Source: Streptomyces cacaoi | GTDB taxonomy: Bacteria > Actinomycetota > Actinomycetes > Streptomycetales > Streptomycetaceae | Length of the DNA: 64,000 nt | Direction of reading: 5' to 3' | Assembly: GCF_006539165.1 (NCBI RefSeq) | Contig: NZ_BJMM01000001.1 | Location: 62,001-126,000, forward strand | Shown here: one piece after another, positions 49,833 through 62,306 of the stretch | Numbering within the stretch: the first letter of the stretch is position 1 | Layout: every line of letters begins with the position of its first letter | Position numbers and translations under genes: made by a program | Notes under the pieces: generated by a model | Database searches by the model: none | Told to the model about the DNA's origin: nothing | What the model saw: the letters and a program-made list of their open reading frames with translations, nothing else

Positions 49833-49994
49833 GCTCCCTACCCCCGATCGGGACGCGCGCGAGAACTGATCGTTCCGCAAGGGTGTGCGGGGGCGGTCCC
49901 CCTGTCCAGACCACCGCACGCCCGGCGGGTGGCGAGTGTGCGTCAACTTCCGTACGGGGCAGTCTTCCTGTGGTGTTGCCGCGGTCCTCCCGTG

Positions 49995-50044
49995 GGTCTC
50001 GTGCGGTCCTCGTGCGGTCTCGTGGGGTCCTCGTGCGGTCCGGT
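49995..50044 (+). repeat. Tandem GGTCTCGTGCGGTCCTCGTGC-like repeats before the Tm-1-like gene
   Basis: In the 319-bp gene-free spacer 49833-50151, TCTCGTGCGGTCC / TCCTCGTGCGGTC units recur several times over ~50 bp. The rest of the spacer holds an AT-richer patch (about 49925-49985: CGTCAACTTCCGTACGGGG) suited to a promoter for the pair downstream. No gene is evident. Confidence 0.55.
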
Positions 50045-50151
50045 GCGCGGGACCCGGCCGGACGCGGGAAGAGGCGGAGGAGCGGCGGGCCGCGCGGGGA
50101 GAGGCGGACGCACCGGGGAACGGGACGGGCCGGGAGAAGGGGAGGGGCCGG

Positions 50152-51381
50152 ATGGCGACGGTGGTGCTGGCGGGCACGCTCGACACCAAGGGCGAGGAGT
50201 ACGCCTGGATGCGCGAGCGACTGCGGGCGCACGGCTGCGAGGTGGTGCTGGCCGACACCGGCGTGCTGGCGGCGCCCGGCCGGCCCGGGTGCGACATCAC
50301 GGCGGAGGAGATCGCCCGCGCGGGCGGCGCCCGGCTGGAGCGGTTGCGCGCGGACGGCGACCGGGGCGCAGCCGTGGCCGCGATGGCCGCCGGGCTGGAG
50401 CGCGTCGTGTGCGGGCTGCACGGGCGCGGGCGGCTGCACGCGCTGCTGGCGGCCGGCGGCAGCGGCGGGTCGGCGATCGCGGCACGCGCCATGCGGGCCC
50501 TGCCGTTCGGTGTGCCGAAGCTGCTGGTGAGCACCATGGCCGGCGGGGACGTGCGCGCCTATGTGGGCAGCGCCGACGTCACGCTGATGCACAGCGTGGC
50601 GGACATCGCCGGCCTCAACTCCCTCTCGACGCGGGTGCTGGGCAATGCGACGGCCGCCGCCGCCGCCATGGCCCGGGGGTACGCGGACCGCGGCGCCGCT
50701 GCCGCCCGCCCCTCGCGGCCGGTCGTCGCCGCCACGATGTTCGGGGTGACGACGCCCGCCGTCGACGCGGCACGTGCCCGGCTGACCGGACGCGGCTACG
50801 AGGTGCTGGTCTTCCACGCGACCGGCGCCGGCGGCCGGGCCGTGGAGAAGCTGGCCGCCGACGGCGCACTGGCCGGAGTGCTCGATCTGACCACCACCGA
50901 ACTGGCCGACGAACTCGTCGGGGGAGTGCTCAGCGCCGGGCCGGACCGGCTCACCGCTGCGGGCGCCGCCGGGGTGCCGCAGATCGTCGCGCCCGGCGCC
51001 CTCGACATGGTCAACTTCGGCCCGCGGCCCACCGTTCCGGCCCGCTTCGCCGGCCGCCGGCTGCTGGAGCACAACGAGACGGTGACGCTGATGCGCACCA
51101 CCGCCGAGGAGATGGCCGCGCTCGGCGCCGCCATGGGCCGCAAGCTCGCCGCCTCGGCCGGACCGGTGGAGGTGCTGTGGCCGCTGCGCGGCGTCTCCGC
51201 CGTGGACACGGCCGGCGGCCCCTTCGAGGACGCGGCGGCCGACGCCGCGGGGCTCGCCGCCCTCCGCGACCGGCTGGCGGGCACCCGGATCCCCGTCCAC
51301 CTCCTGGACGCCCATCTGAACGACCCGGGGTTCGCGCACACCGCGGCGGACCGGCTGCACGCACTGATCACCGCCGGCTGA
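50152..51381 (+). CDS. Tm-1-like ATP-binding domain protein (UPF0261)
   Basis: This 409-residue protein matches the UPF0261/Tm-1 N-terminal domain family: [21 protein letters not shown], the [34 protein letters not shown] loop, [33 protein letters not shown] and [13 protein letters not shown]. It is the bacterial counterpart of the ATP-binding half of tomato Tm-1, which inhibits tobamovirus replication proteins; the bacterial role is unknown. GGAGGGG precedes ATG 50152. The next gene encodes the matching TIM-barrel half 45 bp downstream. Confidence 0.9.
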   Translation: MATVVLAGTLDTKGEEYAWMRERLRAHGCEVVLADTGVLAAPGRPGCDITAEEIARAGGARLERLRADGDRGAAVAAMAAGLERVVCGLHGRGRLHALLAAGGSGGSAIAARAMRALPFGVPKLLVSTMAGGDVRAYVGSADVTLMHSVADIAGLNSLSTRVLGNATAAAAAMARGYADRGAAAARPSRPVVAATMFGVTTPAVDAARARLTGRGYEVLVFHATGAGGRAVEKLAADGALAGVLDLTTTELADELVGGVLSAGPDRLTAAGAAGVPQIVAPGALDMVNFGPRPTVPARFAGRRLLEHNETVTLMRTTAEEMAALGAAMGRKLAASAGPVEVLWPLRGVSAVDTAGGPFEDAAADAAGLAALRDRLAGTRIPVHLLDAHLNDPGFAHTAADRLHALITAG

Positions 51382-51425
51382 ACGGCCGGTGCCGGACCGG
51401 AGATTCCAGCAGACGAGGAGCCGCC

Positions 51426-52250
51426 ATGGACCGCGAACACGCACTCGCCCGGCTGCGCGCACAGGCCGCCGCCGCACGTCCGATCATCGGCGCGGGCGCG
51501 GGCACCGGACTGTCCGCCAAGTGCGCCGAGGCCGGGGGAGTCGATCTGCTGATCGTCTACAACTCGGGGCGGTTCCGGATGGCCGGCCGCGGCTCGCTCG
51601 CGGGAATGCTGCCCTACGGCGACGCCAACGCCATCGTGGTGGACATGGCCCGCGAGGTGCTGCCCGTCGTCCGGGACACCCCGGTCCTCGCCGGTATCTG
51701 TGCGACCGACCCGTTCCGTGACATGGGCCGCTTCCTGGACCAGCTGGCGGCGCTGGGCTTCACCGGGGTGCAGAACTTCCCCACGGTCGGCCTGATCGAC
51801 GGCCTCTTCCGGGTCAACCTGGAGGAGACCGGCATGGGGTACGGGCTGGAGGTCGACGCCGTCCGCCTCGCCCGGGAGCGCGGCCTGCTCACCGCGCCGT
51901 ACGTCTTCGACCCCGAGCAGGCGGCCGACATGGCACGGGCCGGCGCCGACGTCCTCGTCCCGCACATGGGGCTCACCACGAAGGGCGCGATCGGCGCGGG
52001 CACGGCGCCCACCCTGGACGAGGCCGTCGAACGGGTCCAGGCGATGCACGACGCGGCCCGGCGCGTCGACCCGGACGTCCTCGTCCTGTGCCACGGCGGT
52101 CCGATCGCCGAACCGGAGGACGCCGCCTATGTGCTGCGGCACACCCGGGGCGTCGCCGGCTTCTTCGGCGCCTCGTCCATCGAGCGGCTCCCCACGGAGC
52201 GGGCCATCGCCCAACAGACGCGCGCTTTCAAGGAGATGGCGACGGACTGA
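51426..52250 (+). CDS. PEP-hydrolase-family TIM-barrel protein, partner of the Tm-1-like protein
   Basis: This 274-residue TIM barrel has [65 protein letters not shown] and [16 protein letters not shown]. It belongs to the phosphoenolpyruvate-hydrolase-like family that forms the C-terminal half of plant Tm-1 proteins. Enzymatic activity is unproven for most members. GAGGAG precedes the ATG. The tight spacing after the UPF0261 gene argues that the two proteins act as a complex, in the same order as the plant fusion. Confidence 0.88.
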   Translation: MDREHALARLRAQAAAARPIIGAGAGTGLSAKCAEAGGVDLLIVYNSGRFRMAGRGSLAGMLPYGDANAIVVDMAREVLPVVRDTPVLAGICATDPFRDMGRFLDQLAALGFTGVQNFPTVGLIDGLFRVNLEETGMGYGLEVDAVRLARERGLLTAPYVFDPEQAADMARAGADVLVPHMGLTTKGAIGAGTAPTLDEAVERVQAMHDAARRVDPDVLVLCHGGPIAEPEDAAYVLRHTRGVAGFFGASSIERLPTERAIAQQTRAFKEMATD

Positions 52251-52337
52251 TAGATTCGAGCGCCTGGCTCTACGTAGGTGTAGAGGCCTCCTATGGGTCA
52301 CGGCACAGGTCAACTGCCCCCGACAGAAGGAACCTTC

Positions 52338-52793
52338 ATGGCTTTGTGGGACCGGCTCAAGGATTCCGCCGCGACGATGCAGACGCAGCTCAACGCGAAG
52401 AAGAACGACCTCAAGAGCGGCGCGTTCCGGGATGCGAGCATGGCCATGTGCGCGCTGGTGGCGGCGGCCGACGGCTCCGTCGACCCCGCGGAGCGGCAGC
52501 GGGTCGCCTCGCTGATCGCCACCAACGAGGTGCTCCAGAACTTCGAGGCGGACGATCTGCGCCGCCGCTTCGAGGACTACTGCCAGAAGCTGATGACCGA
52601 CTTCGACTTCGGCAAGGTCAGCGTCCTCCAGACGATCGGCAAGGCCGCCAAGAAGCCCACCGAGGCACGGGCCGTCATCCAGATCGGCATCGTCATCGGC
52701 GGCGCCGACGGCGACTTCGACAAGGACGAGCGCGCCGTCGTCCGCGAGGCGTGCTTCACCCTCCAGATCCCGCCGGAGGAGTTCGACCTGTGA
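52338..52793 (+). CDS. TerB-family tellurite-resistance protein
   Basis: This 151-residue all-helical TerB protein has metal-binding acidic motifs in ALVAAADGSVDPAERQRV and GIVIGGADGDFDKDERAVVREA, the hallmark of the DjlA-like/TerB fold. It probably binds Ca/Mg and works in membrane-associated stress responses. ATG 52338 has AGAAGGAAC upstream; an upstream in-frame ATG at 52293 is less likely. A lower-GC patch (about 52250-52300, TAGATTCGAG and CTACGTAGGTGTAG) before it should contain its promoter. Confidence 0.9.
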   Translation: MALWDRLKDSAATMQTQLNAKKNDLKSGAFRDASMAMCALVAAADGSVDPAERQRVASLIATNEVLQNFEADDLRRRFEDYCQKLMTDFDFGKVSVLQTIGKAAKKPTEARAVIQIGIVIGGADGDFDKDERAVVREACFTLQIPPEEFDL

Positions 52794-52923
52794 CCCGCCG
52801 CTGAACCTGTCAGCGCGCCCGCTCTCGCGCACACCGGGCCGGGGGCCGCAGCACAGTGAGTAGGATGCGGCCTCCGCACCCGGCTGCCGAGACGCGCCGG
52901 GACAGGCGAGCGAGGAGAGGGAG

Positions 52924-53382
52924 GTGACCGCCGCCGTGGCAGGCAACGACAGCGGCGCCGGACGGCGCGGGCGGCCCGAACGCCGCACGGGGGCGCGCAG
53001 GCGCGGCCAGGGCGAGCTGGAGGGGCTGGTCCTCTCCGTGCTGGGCACGGCCCAGGAACCGGTCACGGCCGCCTGGGTGCAGGAGCGGCTCGGGGGCGAC
53101 CTCGCCTACACGACCGTCGTCACGATCCTGACCCGGCTGCACGCCAAGCAGGCGGTCACCCGCACCCGCGAGGGCCGCTCCTACGTCTGGAGCCCGGTCG
53201 CGGACGAGGCCGGGCTCGCCGCCCTGCGGATGCGCCGCGTCCTGGACAGCGAGGCCGACCGGGACGCGGTCCTCGCCAGCTTCGTCTCCTCGCTCGGCCC
53301 CGACGACGAGCGGCTGATGCGCCAGCTGCTGCGGGCCGCCGAGGAAGCGCCCGACGGGCCCGGGGAGCCGGAGGCGAACTGA
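52924..53382 (+). CDS. BlaI/MecI/CopY-family repressor
   Basis: This 152-residue winged-helix repressor has the BlaI recognition unit VTAAWVQERLGGDLAYTTVVTILTRLHAKQAVTRTREGRSYVWSP and an N-terminal Arg-rich arm. In BlaI/MecI systems the partner membrane protease BlaR1/MecR1 inactivates the repressor, and the M56 protease gene follows 3 bp later. No beta-lactamase or PBP gene is present here; streptomycete pairs of this type control diverse targets. The start is GTG 52924 with GAGAGGGAG upstream. Confidence 0.92.
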   Translation: MTAAVAGNDSGAGRRGRPERRTGARRRGQGELEGLVLSVLGTAQEPVTAAWVQERLGGDLAYTTVVTILTRLHAKQAVTRTREGRSYVWSPVADEAGLAALRMRRVLDSEADRDAVLASFVSSLGPDDERLMRQLLRAAEEAPDGPGEPEAN

Positions 53383-53385
53383 GCG

Positions 53386-54342
53386 ATGGGCGTCTTCGTC
53401 TTCCTGCCGCTCGTTCTGCCGCTCACCGCCCTGCCCATCGCGCGGGTGGCGGCACAGCACCTCCACCCGCGCAGCGCCACCCGGCTGCTGACGGCACTCG
53501 GCTGTGTGCTCGCGCTGTGCAGCACCCTGTGCCTGCTGCTCCTCATGGTCGTCGGGACCGCCCAGCTGCCCGGCAACCCGCTGCCCGACGCGTGGGCCGA
53601 CCCGCAGGTGCGGGCCGTCGTCCCGTACGCCGAGATCAGCGGTACGGCGGCGATAGGCGCGCTGGCGCTGGTGCTCGGCGCCGGCACCGTCGCGATCCGC
53701 CGGCATCTGCGGGTGCGTGCCCGGGCCCACGCCGCGCTCGCCGGGCTGACGCCCCGCTCCGCCGACCGGGACCTCGCCGTGCTCCCCGACCCGGCGCCCT
53801 ACGCCTACGCGCTGCCGGGCACCGCCCGCGCCCCGGGCCGTGTCGTCGTCTCCACCGCCATGCTGGACGCCCTGGACGCGGACGAGCGCGCCGCGCTGCT
53901 GGCCCACGAGCGCGCACACCTCGCCGCCGGCCACCACCGCCATCTGCTCGCCGTGCGCCTCGCCGCCTGCGCCAATCCGCTGCTGCGCCCGCTGCGTGAG
54001 GCCGTCGCCTACAACGCGGAGCGCTGGGCCGACGAGGACGCCGCGCTCGCCGTCGCCGACCGGCGGCTGACCGCGCGGACGGTCGCCCGCGCCGCGCTGC
54101 TCACCCCCGCCGGCACCGCCCCGGCCGGCGGCCTCGCCGGCTTCGCCGCCGCCGGGCCCGTGCCCCGCCGGGTGGCCGCGCTGCTCGGCCCCGTGCCGCC
54201 GTCCCGCGGCTGGCCTCCGGCGGCCAGCACCGCCGGGCTCGCCGCGTTCGTCGCCGCCGCGGGCACCACCGTCTCGGCGGCCTCCTCGCTGAACGCCTCC
54301 ATGGCGCTGTTCCTGGTGCTCAAGGCCGTCACCCCGCTGTGA
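53386..54342 (+). CDS. M56-family membrane metalloprotease (BlaR1-like)
   Basis: This 318-residue integral membrane protein has about four hydrophobic segments and a zinc-protease active site LLAHERAHLAAGHH (HExxH). A downstream Glu in NAERWADEDAAL probably serves as the third ligand. It lacks a beta-lactam sensor domain, so it is a short M56 form. Three base pairs separate it from the BlaI-like repressor gene, forming a regulator-protease pair that responds to an unknown signal. Confidence 0.9.
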   Translation: MGVFVFLPLVLPLTALPIARVAAQHLHPRSATRLLTALGCVLALCSTLCLLLLMVVGTAQLPGNPLPDAWADPQVRAVVPYAEISGTAAIGALALVLGAGTVAIRRHLRVRARAHAALAGLTPRSADRDLAVLPDPAPYAYALPGTARAPGRVVVSTAMLDALDADERAALLAHERAHLAAGHHRHLLAVRLAACANPLLRPLREAVAYNAERWADEDAALAVADRRLTARTVARAALLTPAGTAPAGGLAGFAAAGPVPRRVAALLGPVPPSRGWPPAASTAGLAAFVAAAGTTVSAASSLNASMALFLVLKAVTPL

Positions 54343-54479
54343 GCCGGGCCCCGTACGGGTCGGCGGGCAGATTCGCCGCAACGAGTGATCTTGTCAGACC
54401 GCCGGTGTTGCGGCCCGGCCGCGCGACCATGAATCCCGCCATGTGGCGAACGCACGGCAGAGACAAGCGGGTTGAGGAC

Positions 54480-54716
54480 ATGGCGGGCAGGGACGAGAGC
54501 CTGGCGGGGGCACGGCGGCTGGCGCGGGTCTGGGTGCCGCTCGTCACCGTGGTCACGCTGATGGGCGCCGTCTGCCTGGTCCTGGACGCGCCGTCCTTCC
54601 CGCTGCGCTCGATCCTGGTCCAGCAGGCCGGCGCCGTCCTGGAGACCCTCGACAGCCCCCCGGCCCAGCAGTTCCCCACCCCGCCCCCACAGCCCACCGG
54701 GGAGAGCAACTCCTAG
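54480..54716 (+). CDS. Small single-membrane-span protein
   Basis: The 78 residues begin MAGRDESLAGARRLARVW, followed by one membrane segment (VPLVTVVTLMGAVCLVLDAP) and a Pro/Gln-rich tail. I do not recognise a family. The ATG at 54480 has GAGG very close; starts at 54429 and 54444 are in frame. Codon bias is coding-like. It follows the M56 gene on the same strand and precedes ychJ by ~60 bp; any shared role is unknown. Confidence 0.6.
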   Translation: MAGRDESLAGARRLARVWVPLVTVVTLMGAVCLVLDAPSFPLRSILVQQAGAVLETLDSPPAQQFPTPPPQPTGESNS

Positions 54717-54778
54717 CCGGCGTCCGCGGGCCCGCCCCCGGGGACGGGCCCGCGCCGGGGTTCCGGCACCATGGACGC

Positions 54779-55219
54779 ATGTCCTCACGCAAGAGCGGCC
54801 GACGCCCGCGCCCCGGCGCCCGCACGGCCCCGCCCGGGCCGCCCGGGCCCTGCCCCTGCGGCTCCGGCACCCCCTTCGGGGACTGCTGCGGCCGGGCGCA
54901 CGGCGGGCGGCCCGCCGCCACGGCTGAGGCGCTGATGCGTTCCCGGTACAGCGCCTTCGTCGTCGGGGACGCCGGATATCTGCTGCGCACCTGGCACCCC
55001 GCCACCCGCCCCGCCCGGCTGGACGTCGAGGGCACGGCCGACGGGCCGCGCTGGACGGGTCTGGAGATCCTGACCACCACCGGCGGGAGCGCGTTCCACG
55101 CCGAGGGCACCGTCGCCTTCCGCGCGCACTACACCACGGCGGACGGCCCGGGCGTCCAGGAGGAGCACAGCCGGTTCCTGCGCCACGAGGGGCTGTGGGT
55201 CTACCACAGCGCCCTGTGA
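54779..55219 (+). CDS. YchJ-family SEC-C-motif protein
   Basis: This 146-residue protein has the zinc-binding SEC-C-like start PCPCGSGTPFGDCC (about residues 24-37), then RSRYSAFVVGDAGYLLRTWHP and a beta-rich NTF2-like domain typical of the UPF0225/YchJ family. The biochemical function is unknown. The ATG is positioned at 54779. It converges on the hydroxyacid dehydrogenase gene with 27 bp between stops. Confidence 0.88.
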   Translation: MSSRKSGRRPRPGARTAPPGPPGPCPCGSGTPFGDCCGRAHGGRPAATAEALMRSRYSAFVVGDAGYLLRTWHPATRPARLDVEGTADGPRWTGLEILTTTGGSAFHAEGTVAFRAHYTTADGPGVQEEHSRFLRHEGLWVYHSAL

Positions 55220-55246
55220 ACCCCCGGGCGGGCGGCGGCCCTCCGC

Positions 55247-56227
55247 TCAGTTGACCGGCGCCCGCGGTTCCTCGCCGCGCAGCACCGCCGCCGCGTTGGC
55301 CACCGCGAGCAGCCCCATGCGATCGCGGGTGTGCCGCCCGGCGCTGCCGATGTGCGGGGTCATGACCAGGCGCGGCGCCCCGAGCAGTTCCGGGTTCACC
55401 GCGGGCTCCCCGTCGAAGACGTCCAGCGCCGCCGCGCCGAGCCGGCCCGCGTGCAGCGCCTCGGCGAGGGCGTGTTCGTCGACGATGCCGCCGCGTGCGG
55501 TGTTGACCAGGACGGCGTGCGCCGGCATCCGGGCCAGGGCGTCCGCGTCGATGAGGCCGCGGGTCCGGTCGGTCAGCGGTACGTGCACGCTCACCGCGTC
55601 GCTGCGCTCCAGCAGCCGGTCGAGCGGCAGGAAGGCCGTGCCGTCGGCGTCGGTGCTGCCCTCGGGATGGTCCCTGGTGGGCGTGGCCACCACCGTCATG
55701 TCGAACGCCCGTGCCCGGCGGGCGACCGCCTGTCCGATGCGCCCGTAGCCGACGATGCCCAGGGTGGCGCCGGCGCTCAGATCCAGCCCGAGCAGCATCT
55801 GCGGGCCCCACACCCACTCCGGGCGCCCCCGCAGGAACCGGTCGCCCTCGGTGACGCGCCGCGCCGCGGCCAGCAGCAGCGCCATCGCCAGATCGGCGGT
55901 CGCGCCGTCCAGCACGCCCGGGGTGTTGCACACCCGCACACCGCGCTCCGTCGCGGCCGGCACATCGATGTTGTCGTAACCCACCGCGGTGTTGGAGACG
56001 ACCCGGAGCGCCGGGCCCGCGGCCTGGAGGAACTCCGCGTCGATCCGCTCGGTCACCGTGCACACGACCGCGGCGGCGCCCGCCGCGTCCCGCAGCAGCG
56101 CGGCCCGCTCCGGCGGGTCCTCGCCGCCGGTGACCACGGGGCGGCCCAGCGCGTGCACCGCGCGCATCGCGGCGTCGGTCAGGGTGCGGGGGACGTAGAC
56201 GGGTGCTTCGGCTGCGGGCTTCGTCAC
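55247..56227 (-). CDS. D-2-hydroxyacid dehydrogenase (NAD-dependent)
   Basis: This 326-residue enzyme has the D-isomer-specific fold: the NTAVGYDNIDV block, NAD loop LGIVGYGRIGQAVARRA near residue 150, catalytic Arg in NTARGGIVDE, catalytic Glu in DVFDGEP and the His in TPHIGS. It could be glyoxylate/hydroxypyruvate reductase or a related enzyme; it lacks the ACT domain of SerA. The GTG at 56227 with GAGGAG upstream was chosen; upstream sequence in frame is not conserved-looking. It reads away from the shikimate-type operon. Confidence 0.88.
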   Translation of the reverse strand: MTKPAAEAPVYVPRTLTDAAMRAVHALGRPVVTGGEDPPERAALLRDAAGAAAVVCTVTERIDAEFLQAAGPALRVVSNTAVGYDNIDVPAATERGVRVCNTPGVLDGATADLAMALLLAAARRVTEGDRFLRGRPEWVWGPQMLLGLDLSAGATLGIVGYGRIGQAVARRARAFDMTVVATPTRDHPEGSTDADGTAFLPLDRLLERSDAVSVHVPLTDRTRGLIDADALARMPAHAVLVNTARGGIVDEHALAEALHAGRLGAAALDVFDGEPAVNPELLGAPRLVMTPHIGSAGRHTRDRMGLLAVANAAAVLRGEEPRAPVN

Positions 56228-57218
56228 GGCGCTCCTCGGGCGTGCGGCGGTCGGGACATCGGCGGTCGCGGTGGACCGTCGGGGACGATCCTCGCGCGCG
56301 GCGCCGGCCGGCCGCGCGGCGGGGCGGTCCCGCGGGTACGCGCTCCCCGCCGGGCGCCCCGGGCTGCGGGGCGGATCCCGTCGGACAGGTGTGGCATGAC
56401 GGGGAGTCAGGCCACGGAAACCACCCCCGGCATCTTTAGGTGCCACATACACCTGATATAACCGGGGCATGACTGAGCACGATCGAACCGTGCGTGGACG
56501 CACCGCGTCCACCCGCTTCGGGCTCGTCATCCGGGATGCCCGTGACGGGGCTCCTGCCACGACCTCGCGCCGCGACAGCAGCCTTTGCGGGTCCCCTCGG
56601 ATGAGGGCTCTCCACACGCCTCCCGTGCGTACGCCGGCGGCCTCGCCGTCCGCCGTCCGCCGTCCTTTCGTCTCCAGCGGATAGACCGGTCCGCCGAACG
56701 GACCGGCCCGCCCCACAGGGCCGGACCCTCCTCGCCTCCCGTGCGGCCCCGGCGCGCCGCCGCCCGTCTGCCATGACGGGCCCGCCCGCGCGCCTGCCCG
56801 CCCGTCCGTGAGCGGTGCCCTCGCGCGCCGCGCCCTGCCCTCCCACACCCGAGGGCGGGCGCCGCGGCCGCGAAATTTCGTGCTGCGTCAGTGAGTTCAC
56901 GACGCGTGAGGGATCGTCACGCAGAGTCGGCCGCGCCCGCCGCGGCCTACGCCGTCGTGCCCGCTCGCGCGTGCGCCCCTCGGCGCCGCGGTGTTGCTCC
57001 GGACGGGGGAGTCGCACGGGGTGCGGCGCCCTGCCACGGCACGGCGCCACGCCTCGTGCTCGGCCGCTGGCCAGGATCGGCACACCGCTACACCGCGGGG
57101 CTCAAAAGCCCTGCGCCACACAGCCCTTGCACTCCCTCTTCCACCGTCCTCCACCGTCCTTCATCCGCCCAAGGCACGCGCGCCGTGCCGCGACCCCCGG
57201 GTATGGGAAGCACCCCTG
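56228..57218. other. Gene-free 991-bp region before the EPSP-synthase/ligase operon
   Basis: I see no convincing gene here: short open frames exist but lack codon bias and ribosome sites. There is an AT-rich patch at about 56430-56465 (an AGGTG/CACCT inverted repeat and GATATAAC, promoter-like). The palindrome CGAAATTTCG is at 56871-56880, and CGTGA/TCACG arms are at 56905-56921. These lie 300-750 bp before the operon start. They may be the operon's control region, with a long leader from about 56930 to 57218. Confidence 0.5.
56871..56880. promoter_or_regulatory. Palindrome CGAAATTTCG in the operon leader region
   Basis: This perfect 10-bp palindrome with an AAATTT core is among the few AT-rich sites in the 1-kb region upstream of the EPSP-synthase/ligase operon. 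The CGTGA-N7-TCACG repeat is 24 bp further on. It is a candidate regulator site; no matching known motif was recognised. Confidence 0.4.
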
Positions 57219-60223
<3,005 letters not shown>

Positions 60224-60227
<4 letters not shown>

Positions 60228-61405
60228 GTGAGCAGCCAAGCGCGCACGGCGTGGGGCCCGTTCAGTACGAGCGGCTGCGCGAGAAGGTCACCGACTGGGT
60301 GACCGGGCCCGGCGAGGAGTGGGCCGAGCGCATCGAGGCCACCGGCCAGGTGCCCGAGGAACTCTGGGCCGAACTGCGCGAACACGGCTTCCTGCGGATG
60401 GCCGCGCCGCGTGAATACGGCGGCCACGGCGTGTCGTTCACGCAGTGGATGGGGCTGATGGAGATCTTCTCCCGCTCCCACGGCTCGATCCGCATGATCG
60501 TCCACGTGGTCAACGGCATCTGGCGGGCCATGGACCCGTTCGCCGACGACGAGCAGCGCAAGAAGTTCGTCCTGCCCGCCATCGAGGGCGACATCAAGAT
60601 CGCCTTCACGCTGACCGAGCCGGGCAACGGCACCGGCGCCGACATCACCACCAGCGTCGTCCGCGACGGCGACACCTACCGCCTCACCGGCGAGAAGCAC
60701 CTGATCACCTTCGGCGTGCGCTGCGACCACTACCTGCTCGCCGCCCGCGTCGAGGGCACCACGGGGCACGAGGGGACCGTCGCGCTGCTGGTACCGCGCG
60801 ACGCCGAGGGCGTACACGTCGAGGACACCTCGCAGACGATGGGCGTCACCGGCACCGACCACGCCACCATCCGCTTCGAGAACACCCCCGTGCCCGTCGC
60901 CCACCGGCTCGGCAAGGAGGGGCAGGGCCTCGACGTCGCCCTCGGCGGCTTCCTGACGCCCTCGCGGATCTCCGTCGGCATGAGCTGCGTCGGCCTGGCC
61001 GAGCGCGCACAGGAGCTGGCCCTCGACTACGCCGGGCAGCGCGTCACCTTCGGCAAGAAGCTCAGCAGCCGGCAGGCCGTGCAGTTCATGCTCGCCGAGA
61101 ACGCCGCCGACATCGAGGCGGCCAAGCAGCTGGTGATGCACGCGGCCCGCGCCTTCGAGGAAGGCCGCGAGGACGCCTCGATGCTCTCCTCCATGGCGAA
61201 GATGACCGCGGTCAGCATGCTCACCCGCGTCACCGACAACGCCCTCCAGGTGCACGGCGGCATCGGGTACTGGAAGACCAGCGCCATCGAACGCGTTTAC
61301 CGGGATGCGCGGGCCCAGCGCTTCGAAGAGGGCACCAACGAGATCCAGAAGACCGTCGTGTTCCGCGAGCTGACGCGGCTGCGCGACAAGGGAGGGAACC
61401 GGTGA
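60224..61405 (+). CDS. Acyl-CoA dehydrogenase of the shikimate-reduction operon
   Basis: This 393-residue flavoenzyme has the acyl-CoA dehydrogenase layout: an N-terminal helical domain, FAD/substrate strands (IAFTLTEPGNGTGAD, HLITFGVRCDHYL) and C-terminal helices ending RFEEGTNEIQKTVVFREL with the usual catalytic Glu. It starts at GTG 60224 and overlaps the fusion gene by 4 bp (GTGA). In this operon it may introduce or help remove double bonds from a ring-carbonyl-CoA; isobutyryl/2-methylacyl-type dehydrogenases are the nearest general class. Its neighbours all have acyl-CoA-related roles. Confidence 0.93.
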
Positions 61406-62232
61406 GCGACGTGCAGGACACCAGCAAGGTCGCGCTGATCACGGGCGCGTCCCGCGGCATCGGGCGGGAGCTGGCGCTGACGCTGGCCCGCCGCGACCGC
61501 GCGACGATCGCCGTCAACTACAAGAAGAACGCCGACCTCGCCGAGAAGACCGTCGCCGACATCGAGGCGCTCGGCGGCACCGGCTTCACCGTCCAGGCCG
61601 ACGTCGAGACCCCCGAGGGCGTCACCGCGCTGTTCGACGAGGTCGCCCGGCGCTGCGGACGGCTCGACTGGTTCGTCTCCAACGCGGCGGCCAGCGCGTT
61701 CAAGAACATCGTCGACCTCAAGCCGCACCACCTCGACCGCTCCTACGCGATGAACCTGCGCCCCTTCGTGCTGGGCGCGCAGGAGGCCCTGAAGCTGATG
61801 GACAACGGCGGGCGCATCGTCACGCTGTCCTCCTACGGCTCCATCCGCGCCTACCCGACCTACGCCACGCTCGGCGCCATGAAGGCCGCTATCGAGGCGT
61901 GGGTGCGGTACATGGCGCTGGAGTTCGCGCCCTACGGGGTCAACGTCAACGCGGTCAACGGCGGCCTGATCGACTCCGACTCGCTGGAGTTCTTCTACGG
62001 CGTACCCGGCATGCCCGAGATGCAGACCGTGCTCGACCGCATCCCCAAGGGCCGCCCCGGCACCGTGCGGGAGGTCGCCGACGTGCTGGCCTTCCTGCTC
62101 GCCCCGGAGTCGGAGTACATCACCGGCCAGACCCTCGTCGTGGACGGCGGCCTCAGCGCCGTCGCCCCGCCGTTCTTCGCCGACGCCGGCCCCGAGCTCC
62201 AGCTCCCGCCGCGCCCGACGCGGCCCGAATGA
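61402..62232 (+). CDS. FabL/ChcA-like SDR enoyl-CoA reductase with Y-x6-K active site
   Basis: This 276-residue SDR has TGASRGIGREL and a Tyr154-x6-Lys161 pair (YATLGAMK) rather than the classical Tyr-x3-Lys. It continues MALEFAPYGVNVNAVNGGLIDSDSLEFF and ends TLVVDGGLS, like FabL-type enoyl reductases. A similar ~280-residue SDR, ChcA, reduces 1-cyclohexenylcarbonyl-CoA in cyclohexanecarboxylate biosynthesis (recalled, not searched). The GTG at 61402 overlaps the acyl-CoA dehydrogenase stop; GGAGGGAACC precedes it. It probably performs one or more enoyl-CoA reductions of the ring. Confidence 0.9.
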   Translation: MSDVQDTSKVALITGASRGIGRELALTLARRDRATIAVNYKKNADLAEKTVADIEALGGTGFTVQADVETPEGVTALFDEVARRCGRLDWFVSNAAASAFKNIVDLKPHHLDRSYAMNLRPFVLGAQEALKLMDNGGRIVTLSSYGSIRAYPTYATLGAMKAAIEAWVRYMALEFAPYGVNVNAVNGGLIDSDSLEFFYGVPGMPEMQTVLDRIPKGRPGTVREVADVLAFLLAPESEYITGQTLVVDGGLSAVAPPFFADAGPELQLPPRPTRPE

Positions 62233-62306
62233 CGGCCCGCCGGGCGCCCGCAGGCCCCCTCCCGGCGGGCGCCCGGCACCGGCCAGCACACAGTGAGGAG
62301 TCCGGC

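Noticed and set aside
56469..56684. A 71-codon frame after the GATATAAC patch
   Set aside because: No ribosome site, weak codon bias and no recognisable motif; kept only as part of the gene-free leader.
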